Assembly (NCBI GenBank): GCA_050731755.1
Contig: JBOHPP010000073.1
Span: 1 to 12,485 of the forward strand
DNA: 12,485 nucleotides
Direction: 5' to 3'
Origin: JBOHPP01 sp050731755
Lineage (GTDB): Bacteria > Methylomirabilota > Methylomirabilia > Rokubacteriales > CSP1-6
The notes under the pieces were generated by a model. That model saw nothing but the letters and a program-made list of their open reading frames with translations. It was not told where the DNA came from and ran no database searches. Of the stretch, positions 1 through 7,403 are shown piece after piece (within the stretch, counting starts at the first letter, position 1; the number at the start of each line of letters is the position of its first letter). The translations under genes were made by a program, and so were the position numbers.

Positions 1-1329
1 ACCGGCGAGGCCCAGCGCGACGTCATGGTCACCGTCTACAACGGCAACCTGGGGCTGGTGAAGGACGTGCGCGAGGCGCGGCTGCCCGCCGGCACCATCG
101 AGGCGCAGTTCCGCGACGTGGCTGCGCTCATCGATCCCACCACGGTGCACTTGAAGTCCCTCAGCGATCCGGCCGGGCTCAGAATCCTCGAGCAGAACTA
201 CGAGTACGACCTGCTGTCCAGCCAGAAGCTCATGGAAAAGTACGTCGGACGGAAGGTGCGGCTCTATCAGAGCGACGGCACCTGGCACGAGGCCACGCTG
301 CTCAGCACCAGCGGCCCCGTCTTCGAGATCAACGGGCAGATCCACCTGGGCCACCACGGCCGTCTCGTGCTGCCGGCGCTGCCCGAGAATCTGGTATCCC
401 GGCCCACGCTCGTCTGGCTGCTGCGCAATGAACGGCCGGCGCCGCAACGCATGGAGGCCTCCTACCTCACCGGCGGGATCACCTGGAAGGCCGACTACGT
501 CGTGGTGCTCGACGCCGGCGACGCCCGCGCGGACCTCACCGGCTGGGTCACCATCGACAACAAGAGTGGTGCGACCTATGCCCATGCCGCCCTGAAGCTC
601 GTGGCCGGCGACGTGAACCGGGCCCAGGAGCGCGACCGCGTGGGCCGCGCCATGGAGCTGGCGGCCAAGGCGCCCTCGGTCGCCGACGCCCGGCGGGAGT
701 TCGTCAGCGAGGGGCTCTTCGAGTACCACCTCTACACCCTCGAGGGCCGCACCACGATCAAGGACCAGCAGACCAAGCAGCTCGCCCTGCTGAGCGCCAC
801 CGCCGTGCCCGTCGACAAGCAGCTGATCTACTGGGGTGCCCAGGACTACTACCGCACCTCGTACGCTGAGCCTGTCTCCCACCAGAAGGTCGGCGCGTAT
901 CTAGAAATCAAGAACAGCCGCGAGCACCGCCTGGGGTTGCCGCTGCCCAAGGGCAAGGTCCGCGTCTACAGGGCCGATGCCGGCGGCAGCCAGCAATTCA
1001 TCGGCGAGGACTGGATCGACCACACGCCCCGGGACGAGCGCGTCAAGATCAAGCTGGGCCACGCCTTCGACCTGGTGGGTGAGCGGATCCAACGCGACTT
1101 CCGCAAGGTGGCGGCGCGGGTGTGGGAGGTCGAATGGGAAATCGCGCTCCGCAACCACAAGGCTCAAGACCAGACCGTGACCGTGATCGAGCCGGTTCCC
1201 GGCGACTGGGAGGTGCTGCAGTCGACCCATCCCTGGGAGAAGGTCGAGGCCCACACCCTGCGCTACCGGATCCCGGTGCCCAAGGAGGGCGCGGCGAAGC
1301 TCGTCTATCGCGTCAGGATCCGGGGTTGA
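1..1329 (+). CDS. DUF4139 domain-containing protein, 5' end outside window
   Basis: The reading frame is open from base 1 and ends at TGA 1327-1329; the first ATG (25-27) lies inside a conserved-looking stretch (DVMVTVYNGNLGLVKD), so the true start and any signal peptide are upstream of the window. About 442 residues are visible. The segment near bases 450-640 (YLTGGITWKADYVVVLD, then LTGWVTIDNKSG and LKLVAGDVN) matches the hallmark of DUF4139, a beta-rich domain of unknown biochemical role often found in exported proteins. The rest is also predominantly beta-strand-like, ending in VYRVRIRG. No catalytic motif is recognisable. It converges on the next gene with only 8 bases between the stops and no obvious hairpin. 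Family assignment is fairly sure; function is unknown. Confidence 0.85.
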   Translation, partial: TGEAQRDVMVTVYNGNLGLVKDVREARLPAGTIEAQFRDVAALIDPTTVHLKSLSDPAGLRILEQNYEYDLLSSQKLMEKYVGRKVRLYQSDGTWHEATLLSTSGPVFEINGQIHLGHHGRLVLPALPENLVSRPTLVWLLRNERPAPQRMEASYLTGGITWKADYVVVLDAGDARADLTGWVTIDNKSGATYAHAALKLVAGDVNRAQERDRVGRAMELAAKAPSVADARREFVSEGLFEYHLYTLEGRTTIKDQQTKQLALLSATAVPVDKQLIYWGAQDYYRTSYAEPVSHQKVGAYLEIKNSREHRLGLPLPKGKVRVYRADAGGSQQFIGEDWIDHTPRDERVKIKLGHAFDLVGERIQRDFRKVAARVWEVEWEIALRNHKAQDQTVTVIEPVPGDWEVLQSTHPWEKVEAHTLRYRIPVPKEGAAKLVYRVRIRG

Positions 1330-1337
1330 TCGCGCCG

Positions 1338-1538
1338 CTACTCGCCTTGGGGGATCGCGGCCAGGGCCAGAAGGGCCACCGGCGGCGAAAAGATGAGGGC
1401 GTTGAAGAACCACCCGGCGCCGCTCCGGTTGTTCTGCACGGCAACCCAGCCGGTGAGGATGGCCGCTCCAATCCAGACCACGACCCCCAGCATCACGCCG
1501 AGCAGTATCGGATTCGCCATAGCGTCCTGCATCATCAT
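1338..1538 (-). CDS. Small two-span membrane protein, unknown function
   Basis: This is a 66-residue protein with two hydrophobic segments (about residues 9-33 and 44-62) joined by a short polar loop containing QNNRSGAGWFFNALIFSP. The N-R-x-G-x-G-W-F-x-x-A-L-x-x-S-P arrangement recurs in many small uncharacterised bacterial membrane proteins. Three ATG codons are in tandem at 1530-1538; the first is chosen because AAGGAGG (minus strand, bases 1547-1553) sits 8 bases upstream. It lies 27 bases downstream of the ftsK stop on the same strand and may be cotranscribed with it. A function cannot be given; the ribosome binding site and hydrophobicity pattern make it a real gene rather than a shadow. 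Confidence 0.72.
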   Translation of the reverse strand: MMMQDAMANPILLGVMLGVVVWIGAAILTGWVAVQNNRSGAGWFFNALIFSPPVALLALAAIPQGE

Positions 1539-1565
1539 GGGGCAGGCCTCCTTCGCGCGTGACGG

Positions 1566-3755
1566 CTACTTGCCGAGCTTGACGAGGAAGTCGGGCCCGA
1601 CCAGGATCTCGCGGGGCTTGGCCCCCTGACCGGGGCCGATGATCCGGTCCTGCTCCATCATGTCGATGAAGCGGGCGGCCTTGGGATAGCCCAGGCCCAT
1701 GCGCCGCTGCAGGAACGAGATGGAGGCCTGGCGCTGGCCGATGACGAGGCGCACGCAGTCCCAGTAGAGATCGTCGCGTTCGGCTGGCTCGCCGCCCTCC
1801 CCGCCGGTGGCCTCGGCCGGCAGCTCGGCCTCTTCATAGACGGCAGTGCCTTGCCTGCGCAGGAACTCGCACACCGCCTTGACCTCGTCGTCGGAGACCC
1901 AGGCCCCGTGCACGCGCAGGTGCTTGTTGGCGCCGGGCGGCACGAAGATCATGTCGCCGCGGCCCAGGAGCTGCTCGGCGCCGTTGGCGTCGAGCACCGT
2001 GCGGGAATCCACCTTGGAGGCCATCTGAAAGGCGATGCGCGTGGGGAAGTTGGCCTTGATGAGGCCGGTCACCACGTCCACCGAGGGCCGCTGAGTGGCG
2101 ATCACAAGGTGGATGCCGATGGCGCGGGCCAGCTGGGCCAGTCGAACCAGTGAGTTCTGGACGTCGCCGGCCGATATCATCATCAAGTCGGCCAGCTCGT
2201 CGATGATGACGATCCAGTAGGGCAGGCACTCGGCCGGCTCCACCACCTTGTTGTAGCCCTCGATGTTCCGCACCTGCCGGCTCTGGAACAGGCGATAGCG
2301 CTCGTCCATCTTGCCGACGATCCAGCGCAGCCGGGCCGCCGCCTCCTTGGCGTCGGTGACCACCGGGGCCAGCAGGTGGGGGATCCCCTCGAAGACGCTC
2401 AGCTCGAGGCGCTTGGGGTCGATCATGAGGAAGCGCACCTCGGCCGGCGTCGTCTTGTAGAGGATGGACAGGATCATGGCGTTGAGGCCGACGGACTTAC
2501 CCGTACCCGTCGCCCCGGCCACCAGCAGATGGGGCATGATGGTCAGGTCCGAAACGACGGGACCGCCGGTGACGTCCTTGCCCAGGGCCAGGGGCAGCCG
2601 CTTCTTGGACTCGGCAAAGTCGGCGGAGGCGAAGATCTCGCGCAGGTAGACGAGCGCCGCCTCGCCGTTCGGCACCTCGATGGCCACGGTGCCCCGCCCG
2701 GGGATGGGGCCGACGATCCGCACCGACCCGGTCTTGAGCGCCAGTGCCAGGTCGTCGGCCAGGTTCACCACCCGGCTGATCTTCACGCCCGGCGCCGGCT
2801 CGAACTCGTAGGACGTGATGATCGGTCCCGGGCTCACCTGGACGATGCGGCCTTCGACCTCGAAGTCCTGGAGCTTGCGGCGCAACGTCACGGCATTGTC
2901 CTGCAGCTCCTCGTGGCTCAGCGTGTGGTCGGCGGTCTGGGGGACCTGAAGCAGCCCGATCGGCGGCAGCTGGAACGCCTCGGCGCCGCCCCGACCGAAG
3001 TCGAACGTCTCCTGCCAGGTCTGGCCGCCGGGCGCCGGGCGCCGGCGCGGCTCGACGACCACGGGCGGCGGACCGGCTGAGGCCGGCACCGGCGACACCG
3101 CGGCCACCGCCGAGTCCTCGTCCCACGGCTCGTCCACCGGCGCGGCGGGCTTGCCAACCGCAGCAGCACGGCGGCGGCGCCACTGGGTCAGGCGTGCCGT
3201 CACGACGCGCGAGATCGCGCCGTACGAGACCTGGGTCACGAAGAGCACGCCGATCGGCACGCCGGCGAGCAGAACGAACCAGGCGCCGACGTCGCCCGCA
3301 GCCGCCTGCAGCGCGCGAGCCACGTTCGAACCGACGAAGCCGCCAACCTGGAACGGGCCCGGCGCGGCGCTAGAAAGCAGCGCGCTCGACGACTGCGTGA
3401 GCATGCCGGTGGCGCTCACGAGCAGTACGGCCAACCCCACCAGCGGCGACCAGCCGGGAACGGCGAGCGGCCGCACGAAGACGCCGAGGCCGACGACGGC
3501 GACGAGCAACGGCAGCAGGAGCGCGGCGTAGCCGAAGCTCGTGAACAGTCCCCAGGCAAGCCACACGCCGACAGGCCCGGCCGGCCCGTGCTGCTCACCC
3601 GGGCCCAGTCGGGGGTCGAAGGTGGCGAGCGCCACCAACCCGAAGCCGGCGATCACCAACAGCGCGATGCCGCGCGCCTCCCGGGCCCAACGGCGCGCCT
3701 CCTTCTTCCGGCGCGCCCGGCGCGGACGCTCCCTGGCGGAGACGGCTCCCGCCAT
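1566..3755 (-). CDS. ftsK: FtsK/SpoIIIE DNA translocase
   Basis: This 729-residue septal DNA pump is expected to clear chromosome ends from the closing division site and to act with dif recombination. Residues about 29-178 contain four to five membrane spans, followed by a basic stretch (QWRRRRAAA) and a Pro/Ala-rich linker to about residue 245. The motor follows: Walker A GATGTGKS at 414-421, Walker B IVIIDE at 515-520, and the family signature ATQRPSVDVVTG at 553-564. A winged-helix gamma domain occupies about 660-725 (SFLQRRMGLGYPKAARFIDMM), normally the DNA-orienting part. The length is close to SpoIIIE and far shorter than E. coli FtsK because the linker is short. Its ATG overlaps the RNase J stop as TGATG, and GGAGG lies 4 bases upstream, so the two genes are probably translationally coupled. 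Confidence 0.96.
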   Translation of the reverse strand: MAGAVSARERPRRARRKKEARRWAREARGIALLVIAGFGLVALATFDPRLGPGEQHGPAGPVGVWLAWGLFTSFGYAALLLPLLVAVVGLGVFVRPLAVPGWSPLVGLAVLLVSATGMLTQSSSALLSSAAPGPFQVGGFVGSNVARALQAAAGDVGAWFVLLAGVPIGVLFVTQVSYGAISRVVTARLTQWRRRRAAAVGKPAAPVDEPWDEDSAVAAVSPVPASAGPPPVVVEPRRRPAPGGQTWQETFDFGRGGAEAFQLPPIGLLQVPQTADHTLSHEELQDNAVTLRRKLQDFEVEGRIVQVSPGPIITSYEFEPAPGVKISRVVNLADDLALALKTGSVRIVGPIPGRGTVAIEVPNGEAALVYLREIFASADFAESKKRLPLALGKDVTGGPVVSDLTIMPHLLVAGATGTGKSVGLNAMILSILYKTTPAEVRFLMIDPKRLELSVFEGIPHLLAPVVTDAKEAAARLRWIVGKMDERYRLFQSRQVRNIEGYNKVVEPAECLPYWIVIIDELADLMMISAGDVQNSLVRLAQLARAIGIHLVIATQRPSVDVVTGLIKANFPTRIAFQMASKVDSRTVLDANGAEQLLGRGDMIFVPPGANKHLRVHGAWVSDDEVKAVCEFLRRQGTAVYEEAELPAEATGGEGGEPAERDDLYWDCVRLVIGQRQASISFLQRRMGLGYPKAARFIDMMEQDRIIGPGQGAKPREILVGPDFLVKLGK

Positions 3756-5422
3756 CAGACCTCCAGGATCATCGGCAACACCACCGGCTTGCGCTGGAAG
3801 CGCTGATTGATGAACCCGCGCACCGTGGTGCGGACGAGACCCGCCAGCGCCTCCCGGTCGATGGGGCCCGGCTCACGCGCCGCCAGCGCGGCCACGACGG
3901 CGGCCTTCAGCTCTTCGAGCAGCGCCTCGTTCTCCTTGACGTAGATCACACCGCGGGAGGCGATCTCCGGTCCCGATGCCACCGTGCCGTCGCCGCGCAC
4001 GGCGAGACCGACCGTCACCAGACCGTCCTGGGCCAGGAGCTGGCGGTCGCGCAGCACGACCGCGCCGATGTCTCCAATGCCCTTGCCGTCGACCAGGATC
4101 CGCCCGACGGGGTACCCGCCCACCACGCGCGCCGCCGTCTTGGTCACCTCCACGCCCGTGCCGTCCTCGATGAGAAAGACCTGGTCCGGCGCCAGCCCCA
4201 CGCTCTGGGCCAGCCGGGCGTGGCCGAGCAGATGGCGGTACTCACCGTGGACGGGCACGAAGTAGCGCGGGCGCGTGAGGTTCAGCATGAGCTTGAGGTC
4301 TTCCTGGCTGGCGTGGCCGGAGACGTGGACGAAGGCGTTGTCCTCGTACAGGACTTCGGCGCCCAGGCGAAGCAGCGCGTTGACGATGCGGCCGATGGTG
4401 CGCTCGTGGCCGGGGATCACCCGCGCCGAGATGATCACGAGGTCGCCGCGCTCCACCTGGACCGCCCTGTGCTCGTCGGCGGCCATGAGCGCCAGCGCCG
4501 AGTTCGGCTCACCCTGACTGCCGGTGGAGAGGATGATCTGGCGCGCCGGCGGGAGCGCGATCAGCTCCTCCAGGGGCAAGAGCACGCCGTCGGGGATGCG
4601 AAGGTAGCCCAGCTCGGCGGCGATCTGCACGTTCTTCTGCATGCTCATGCCCAGCAGCGCCACCCGGCGGCCGTGCTCGCCAGCCAGGCTCAGCACCTGC
4701 TGGATGCGGTGGATGTGCGAGGCGAAGGTGGCCACGATGACCCGCCCGGGCGCCCGCGCGATGCGCTCACGAAGCGCCTGGCCCACCTCCATCTCCGAGC
4801 GGGTGTGCCCCGGCCGCTCCACGTTGGTGGAGTCCGAACAGAGCACCAGCACGCCGTCGGCGCCCAGCTCGGCGAACCGCCGGTAGTCGGACGGCTCGCC
4901 GTCGAGCGGGCTCGGGTCGAGCTTGAAGTCCCCGGTGTGGACGATGGTGCCGACGGGAGTGTCGATGGCCAGACCGATGCCGTCCACGATGGAGTGCGTC
5001 ACCCGGATGGGCTCGATGCGGAACGGCCCCACCTCCAGGCGGTCGCGCGGCCGGATGACCCGCAGGTCGGCGTCCTCCAGGAGACCGTGCTCGCGCAGCT
5101 TCTCGGCAACGAGGGCCAGCGTCATTGGCGTGCCGTAGACGGGCACCCGCGCTTGGCGCAGGAGATAGGGCAGGGCACCGATGTGGTCCTCGTGACCGTG
5201 GGTGAGGACGACCGCGCGGAAACCCTGGCGCTTGGCCACCGCGTAGGAGAAGTCGGGGATCACGTAGTCGATGCCGGGCATCTCGTCGGCGTCGGGGAAC
5301 ATGAGACCGCAGTCGACGGCGATCAGGTCGTCGCCGAACTCGACCAGCATCATGTTGAGGCCGATCTCGCCGAGGCCGCCGAGGGGAATCAAGCGGACGG
5401 CCGGCTCGGTCAGAGGCTCCAC
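3755..5422 (-). CDS. rnj: Ribonuclease J
   Basis: This is a 555-residue metallo-beta-lactamase/beta-CASP ribonuclease for mRNA decay and rRNA maturation, with 5'-3' exonuclease and endonuclease activity known in the family. The N-terminus RLIPLGGLGEIGLNM is diagnostic. Metal-site residues are visible as HGHEDH (H75, H77, D79, H80), H143, D165 in HTGDFKLD, and H392 in VHGEYRHL; beta-CASP motifs include STGSQGEPNSAL (299-310) and HVSGHAS (366-372). The reading frame stays open upstream to 5959, but GTG 5420-5422 is chosen because AAAGGAG (5428-5434) lies 5 bases before it and gives the usual family length. The upstream extension is low-complexity and runs through vapC in another frame. A GTG at about 5449 is a weaker alternative. 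It is first in a pair with ftsK. Confidence 0.96.
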   Translation of the reverse strand: MEPLTEPAVRLIPLGGLGEIGLNMMLVEFGDDLIAVDCGLMFPDADEMPGIDYVIPDFSYAVAKRQGFRAVVLTHGHEDHIGALPYLLRQARVPVYGTPMTLALVAEKLREHGLLEDADLRVIRPRDRLEVGPFRIEPIRVTHSIVDGIGLAIDTPVGTIVHTGDFKLDPSPLDGEPSDYRRFAELGADGVLVLCSDSTNVERPGHTRSEMEVGQALRERIARAPGRVIVATFASHIHRIQQVLSLAGEHGRRVALLGMSMQKNVQIAAELGYLRIPDGVLLPLEELIALPPARQIILSTGSQGEPNSALALMAADEHRAVQVERGDLVIISARVIPGHERTIGRIVNALLRLGAEVLYEDNAFVHVSGHASQEDLKLMLNLTRPRYFVPVHGEYRHLLGHARLAQSVGLAPDQVFLIEDGTGVEVTKTAARVVGGYPVGRILVDGKGIGDIGAVVLRDRQLLAQDGLVTVGLAVRGDGTVASGPEIASRGVIYVKENEALLEELKAAVVAALAAREPGPIDREALAGLVRTTVRGFINQRFQRKPVVLPMILEV

Positions 5423-5449
5423 GGAAACTCCTTTCGGTGCAGCGCTCAC

Positions 5450-5479
5450 ATGGTAGCACCCGCCCGCGGACCCTCGAAA
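5450..5479 (-). promoter_or_regulatory. Possible promoter of rnj-ftsK
   Basis: On the minus strand TTTCGA (5474-5479) and TACCAT (5450-5455, preceded by TGC, an extended -10) are 18 bases apart. They would start transcription about 20 bases before the RNase J ribosome binding site. The -35 match is poor (3 of 6), so this is a suggestion; read-through from vapBC is the alternative. Confidence 0.35.
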
Positions 5480-5535
5480 TTTCCCTGGGCTATCCGGCGT
5501 CGCCGGGCGGCTCGGGTCGGCGCCGCTGCGGCCGC

Positions 5536-5970
5536 CTACAGCGCCCGTTCGAGGTCGAAACGCAGGTAGCGACGGAGCACGCCGAAGTCCTGAAGGTTCT
5601 CCGTCACCAGCGTGGCCCCGATTTGACGAGTTGAGAGGGCGATCAGCGCGTCGTTCCAGAGGCCACGGATCTTCGTGCGGAAGCCCGGCTCGCCACGGGC
5701 GATCTTGGCCAGGATGTCTCCGGCATCGTTCCACGACTCGGCGGCGGGGGTGACCACGCGGCCCAGCCGTTCGAACCGATCGACCAGCGCGAGCACGGCT
5801 CGGCGGCCGGCCACGTCCAGGGCTCCGGCTCGCAGCTCTCCGGACACCACCGAGGCGAGATACGTGCGCGGAGCGGCTTCCTGAAGCCGCCCGAACGAGG
5901 AACCGCTCACGCCCTCCCGGAGCGCCGCCACATACACGTTGGTATCGAACACGAGCCACCTAGCGGGCAT
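5536..5970 (-). CDS. vapC: VapC-family PIN-domain toxin
   Basis: This 144-residue PIN-domain protein is, by family, a Mg-dependent endoribonuclease acting on tRNA, rRNA or mRNA and held inactive by its partner. The expected acidic residues are present: D9 in LVFDTNVYV, E45 in VSGELRAG, D107 in LWNDALIALS, and the C-terminal TENLQDF (T123 to D128). Nothing looks truncated, so the toxin is probably active. The ATG at 5968-5970 overlaps the end of the antitoxin gene by 11 bases, and a GAGG lies about 6 bases upstream of it, as expected of a coupled antitoxin-toxin pair. The gene ends 113 bases before RNase J. The RNA target cannot be read from sequence. Confidence 0.9.
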   Translation of the reverse strand: MPARWLVFDTNVYVAALREGVSGSSFGRLQEAAPRTYLASVVSGELRAGALDVAGRRAVLALVDRFERLGRVVTPAAESWNDAGDILAKIARGEPGFRTKIRGLWNDALIALSTRQIGATLVTENLQDFGVLRRYLRFDLERAL

Positions 5971-6187
5971 CGACGTCCTCGATGTGCCCGGCGCCCCTGC
6001 GCACGAAGTCCCGGAGCGCTGCGACCAGGGCCGCCTCCTCGGCGACGATGTCCAGCGCTCGATGGATCGTCTCCGTCTCCGTCCGGGTGCCGAGAACTCG
6101 TTGCGTCCGCTCCAGCTTCGTCACGTCGATCCGATAATTCTTCCGCCGAACCCGCGCTGTTCGGCTCCGGCTCGCCTTGGCCGCCAT
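5960..6187 (-). CDS. vapB: VapB-like antitoxin
   Basis: This 75-residue protein should bind and neutralise VapC and repress its own operon. A basic N-terminus (SRSRTARVRRKNYRIDV) precedes a short helix pair, TQRVLGTRTETETIHRALDIV, which is typical of small VapB proteins with a ribbon-helix-helix-like DNA-binding half; the C-terminal 30 residues would wrap the toxin. The frame is open to 6289, but ATG 6185-6187 is chosen because GGAGG (6196-6200) lies 8 bases upstream, and because the longer version would be translated through the promoter and operator-like repeat. It overlaps vapC by 11 bases. Confidence 0.84.
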   Translation of the reverse strand: MAAKASRSRTARVRRKNYRIDVTKLERTQRVLGTRTETETIHRALDIVAEEAALVAALRDFVRRGAGHIEDVDAR

Positions 6188-6211
6188 CTCGATCACCTCC
6201 TCGTCGAGCGA

Positions 6212-6241
6212 GTACAGACAGATGATAGCATTAATCTGTAC
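6212..6241 (-). promoter_or_regulatory. vapBC promoter with operator-like inverted repeat
   Basis: Two nested inverted repeats occur here: GTACAG (6212-6217) with CTGTAC (6236-6241), and ACAGAT (6218-6223) with ATCTGT (6234-6239). On the minus strand they enclose TGCTATCAT, an extended -10 box (TATCAT at 6222-6227), which would start transcription about 28 bases before the vapB ATG. No good -35 is visible. The patch is AT-rich compared with its surroundings. Binding here by VapBC would block the promoter, the usual autoregulation of such operons; that role is inferred. Confidence 0.6.
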
Positions 6242-6264
6242 ATTCGCCCTGATGGCCCTTGGAT

Positions 6265-6284
6265 TCGCCGAAGGACTTCGGCGA
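6265..6284. repeat. Perfect 20-base palindrome between vapB and the cupin gene
   Basis: TCGCCGAAG (6265-6273) and CTTCGGCGA (6276-6284) are perfect complements around a GA centre, equivalent to an 8 bp stem with a GGAC loop. A second, weaker inverted repeat, CCGAGC (6296-6301) with GCTCGG (6312-6317), lies just to the right. Neither has a T-run on either strand, so they are not standard intrinsic terminators. They sit in the divergent gap upstream of both vapBC and the cupin promoter; a regulator site or a structured RNA are both possible. Confidence 0.5.
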
Positions 6285-6349
6285 GCCACAGCGTGCCGAG
6301 CGGAAGCCGTAGCTCGGTCAGACGCCGGCCGCGGAAAGTCGACCGTGCC

Positions 6350-6378
6350 TTGACAACCACCGCCCGCTAACCGATAGT
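6350..6378 (+). promoter_or_regulatory. Sigma70-type promoter of the cupin gene
   Basis: A perfect TTGACA (6350-6355) is followed after exactly 17 bases by GATAGT (6373-6378, 4 of 6 matches to TATAAT). Transcription would start near 6385, about 28 bases before the ATG at 6413, with the ribosome binding site between. This is the best promoter match I noticed in the window and indicates that the cupin gene is transcribed alone. Confidence 0.68.
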
Positions 6379-6412
6379 GCCGCTGCCCCTGGATCGAAGG
6401 AGGGCCAAACCT

Positions 6413-6802
6413 ATGAACAGACGGAAGATCCTGACCCTAGGCGTGGCTGGCGCGTCGGCACTCGTCCTCAGCCAACGCCGCACGGTGTCGGCGCAGCGCA
6501 TCGAAGAGAAGGGCTCCATCGAGCGGAAGGAGTCGAAGCCCGTCGACTCCATGGTCCCGGGCTTCAAGAAGGTGCGCCTGCGGGAGGTCACCTATCAGCC
6601 GGGCGCAAGCAGCAAAGCCAAGATGCAGAACGCGATGATCTGCGAGTGTAGCCAGGGCACACTCGAAGTGGTGCAGGACGGTAAGAAGTTCACGGCCAAG
6701 AAGGGTGACGTCTGGACCTGCCACGTCGGACTGATCGAAGCCAACGAGAACAATGGAAGCGGCCCGGCGACGATGCGGGTCTTCGATCTGTTGACGACGT
6801 AG
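6413..6802 (+). CDS. Exported cupin-fold protein with degenerate metal site
   Basis: This 129-residue protein has a Tat-like signal (NRRKILTLG, then the hydrophobic stretch VAGASALVLS) and a likely cleavage after VSA at residue 27, so it should be periplasmic or extracytoplasmic. ATG 6413 is chosen over an in-frame start at 6377 because AAGGAGG (6397-6403) lies 9 bases upstream and 6377 falls inside the -10 box. Residues about 50-127 fit a single cupin barrel (PGA...GTLEV...GDVW). Aligning by spacing, the usual HxH of motif 1 is K68-A-K70 and its Glu is M75, while motif 2 (G98 to N113) keeps its spacing with Pro changed to H104 and His changed to E109. Standard metal-dependent dioxygenase chemistry is therefore unlikely. 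C77, C79, C103 and H104 are notable. It stands alone between two toxin-antitoxin pairs; function unknown. Confidence 0.82.
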   Translation: MNRRKILTLGVAGASALVLSQRRTVSAQRIEEKGSIERKESKPVDSMVPGFKKVRLREVTYQPGASSKAKMQNAMICECSQGTLEVVQDGKKFTAKKGDVWTCHVGLIEANENNGSGPATMRVFDLLTT

Positions 6803-6824
6803 GCCTACACGGGCGCCTCGTCGG

Positions 6825-7403
6825 TTACCGTCGTCGCGACGTCGCGAGGAAGTCGGCGAGCCGATCGTACCAGCGCGTGAGGTCCGACGGCGTGACGTGG
6901 GCGTTGGCGCCACTCGGGTTCGGGAGCACGAAGAGACGGATGGCGTCCAGGCGCTCGCGCTGAGGGCCGAGGACCAGCCCGGCCGGCGACCGCTCGAGGC
7001 CAAAGCGCAGGAAGTTGGCGTAAGCGGTTACGCCGTGGAAGCAGGCCACCTGCGGAGCGGCGCGTTGCAGGCGGTGGCGAAGACGTGGCGCCCAGTGGGC
7101 GAAGTCACGAGGCGTGAGGCCCGAGGCGTTGAGTGTCGGGCGCTTGACGACGTCGGTGAGGCCAATGCCGAACTCGAGGAGCCGGGTGTCGTGCTCGGGC
7201 GAGAGGCGCTCGACGCCGAGGGCTTGACGGATCGGAGCGCTCAGCCGGGAGCGCGAGAACGCCGGCCAGAACCGGCTCCATGGGCTCGAGAAGTAGTGGC
7301 CACGCACCACAGAGTTCACCCCGGGGTTGATGCCGACCAGCACGAGATCCAGTCCCGGCCGGAGATAGTCGGGCAGCGTCTTGAACGGGTACCCGTGGGT
7401 CAG
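6825..7403 (-). CDS. mug: Mismatch-specific uracil/thymine DNA glycosylase (MUG/TDG family)
   Basis: The protein should remove U or T mispaired with G to start base-excision repair. Both family motifs are present: GINPG, including the conserved Asn (residues 4-8 counted from the GTG), and LPNPSGANAH (140-149), together with GHYF, RFWPAF, EFGIGLTDVV and HGVTAY. The first canonical start is GTG 7341-7343, which would begin at VLVGINPG, but family-like sequence (TLPDYLRPGLDL) continues in frame above it to an in-frame TAA at about 7413. No ATG, GTG or TTG lies in that stretch. CTG 7401-7403, overlapping the mazF stop as CTGA, would give 192 residues and is used for the coordinates. A GTG start gives 172 residues with the first strand clipped. 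Family is secure; the start is not. Confidence 0.85.
   Translation of the reverse strand: MTHGYPFKTLPDYLRPGLDLVLVGINPGVNSVVRGHYFSSPWSRFWPAFSRSRLSAPIRQALGVERLSPEHDTRLLEFGIGLTDVVKRPTLNASGLTPRDFAHWAPRLRHRLQRAAPQVACFHGVTAYANFLRFGLERSPAGLVLGPQRERLDAIRLFVLPNPSGANAHVTPSDLTRWYDRLADFLATSRRR

Noticed and set aside
4220..5569. Open frame of 449 codons on the + strand across RNase J
   Set aside because: It is the reverse-strand shadow of a well-supported RNase J gene in GC-rich DNA; its translation is rich in G, H, V, D and R with no domain signature.
5423..5959. N-terminal extension of RNase J by about 180 residues
   Set aside because: The extension is low-complexity, runs antagonistically through vapC in another frame, and a GTG with a good ribosome binding site at 5420-5422 gives the normal family length.
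6305..6345. tRNA-like D-arm string GTAGCTCGGTCAGA, considered as a tRNA fragment or attachment site
   Set aside because: No matching acceptor stem, anticodon arm or T-arm could be found at the required distances on either strand.
6790..6840. Possible terminator between the convergent cupin and glycosylase genes (GACGACG ... CGTCGTC, and the palindrome GTAGGCCTAC)
   Set aside because: The stems are interrupted, the loop is long, there is no T-run, and part of it is coding sequence.
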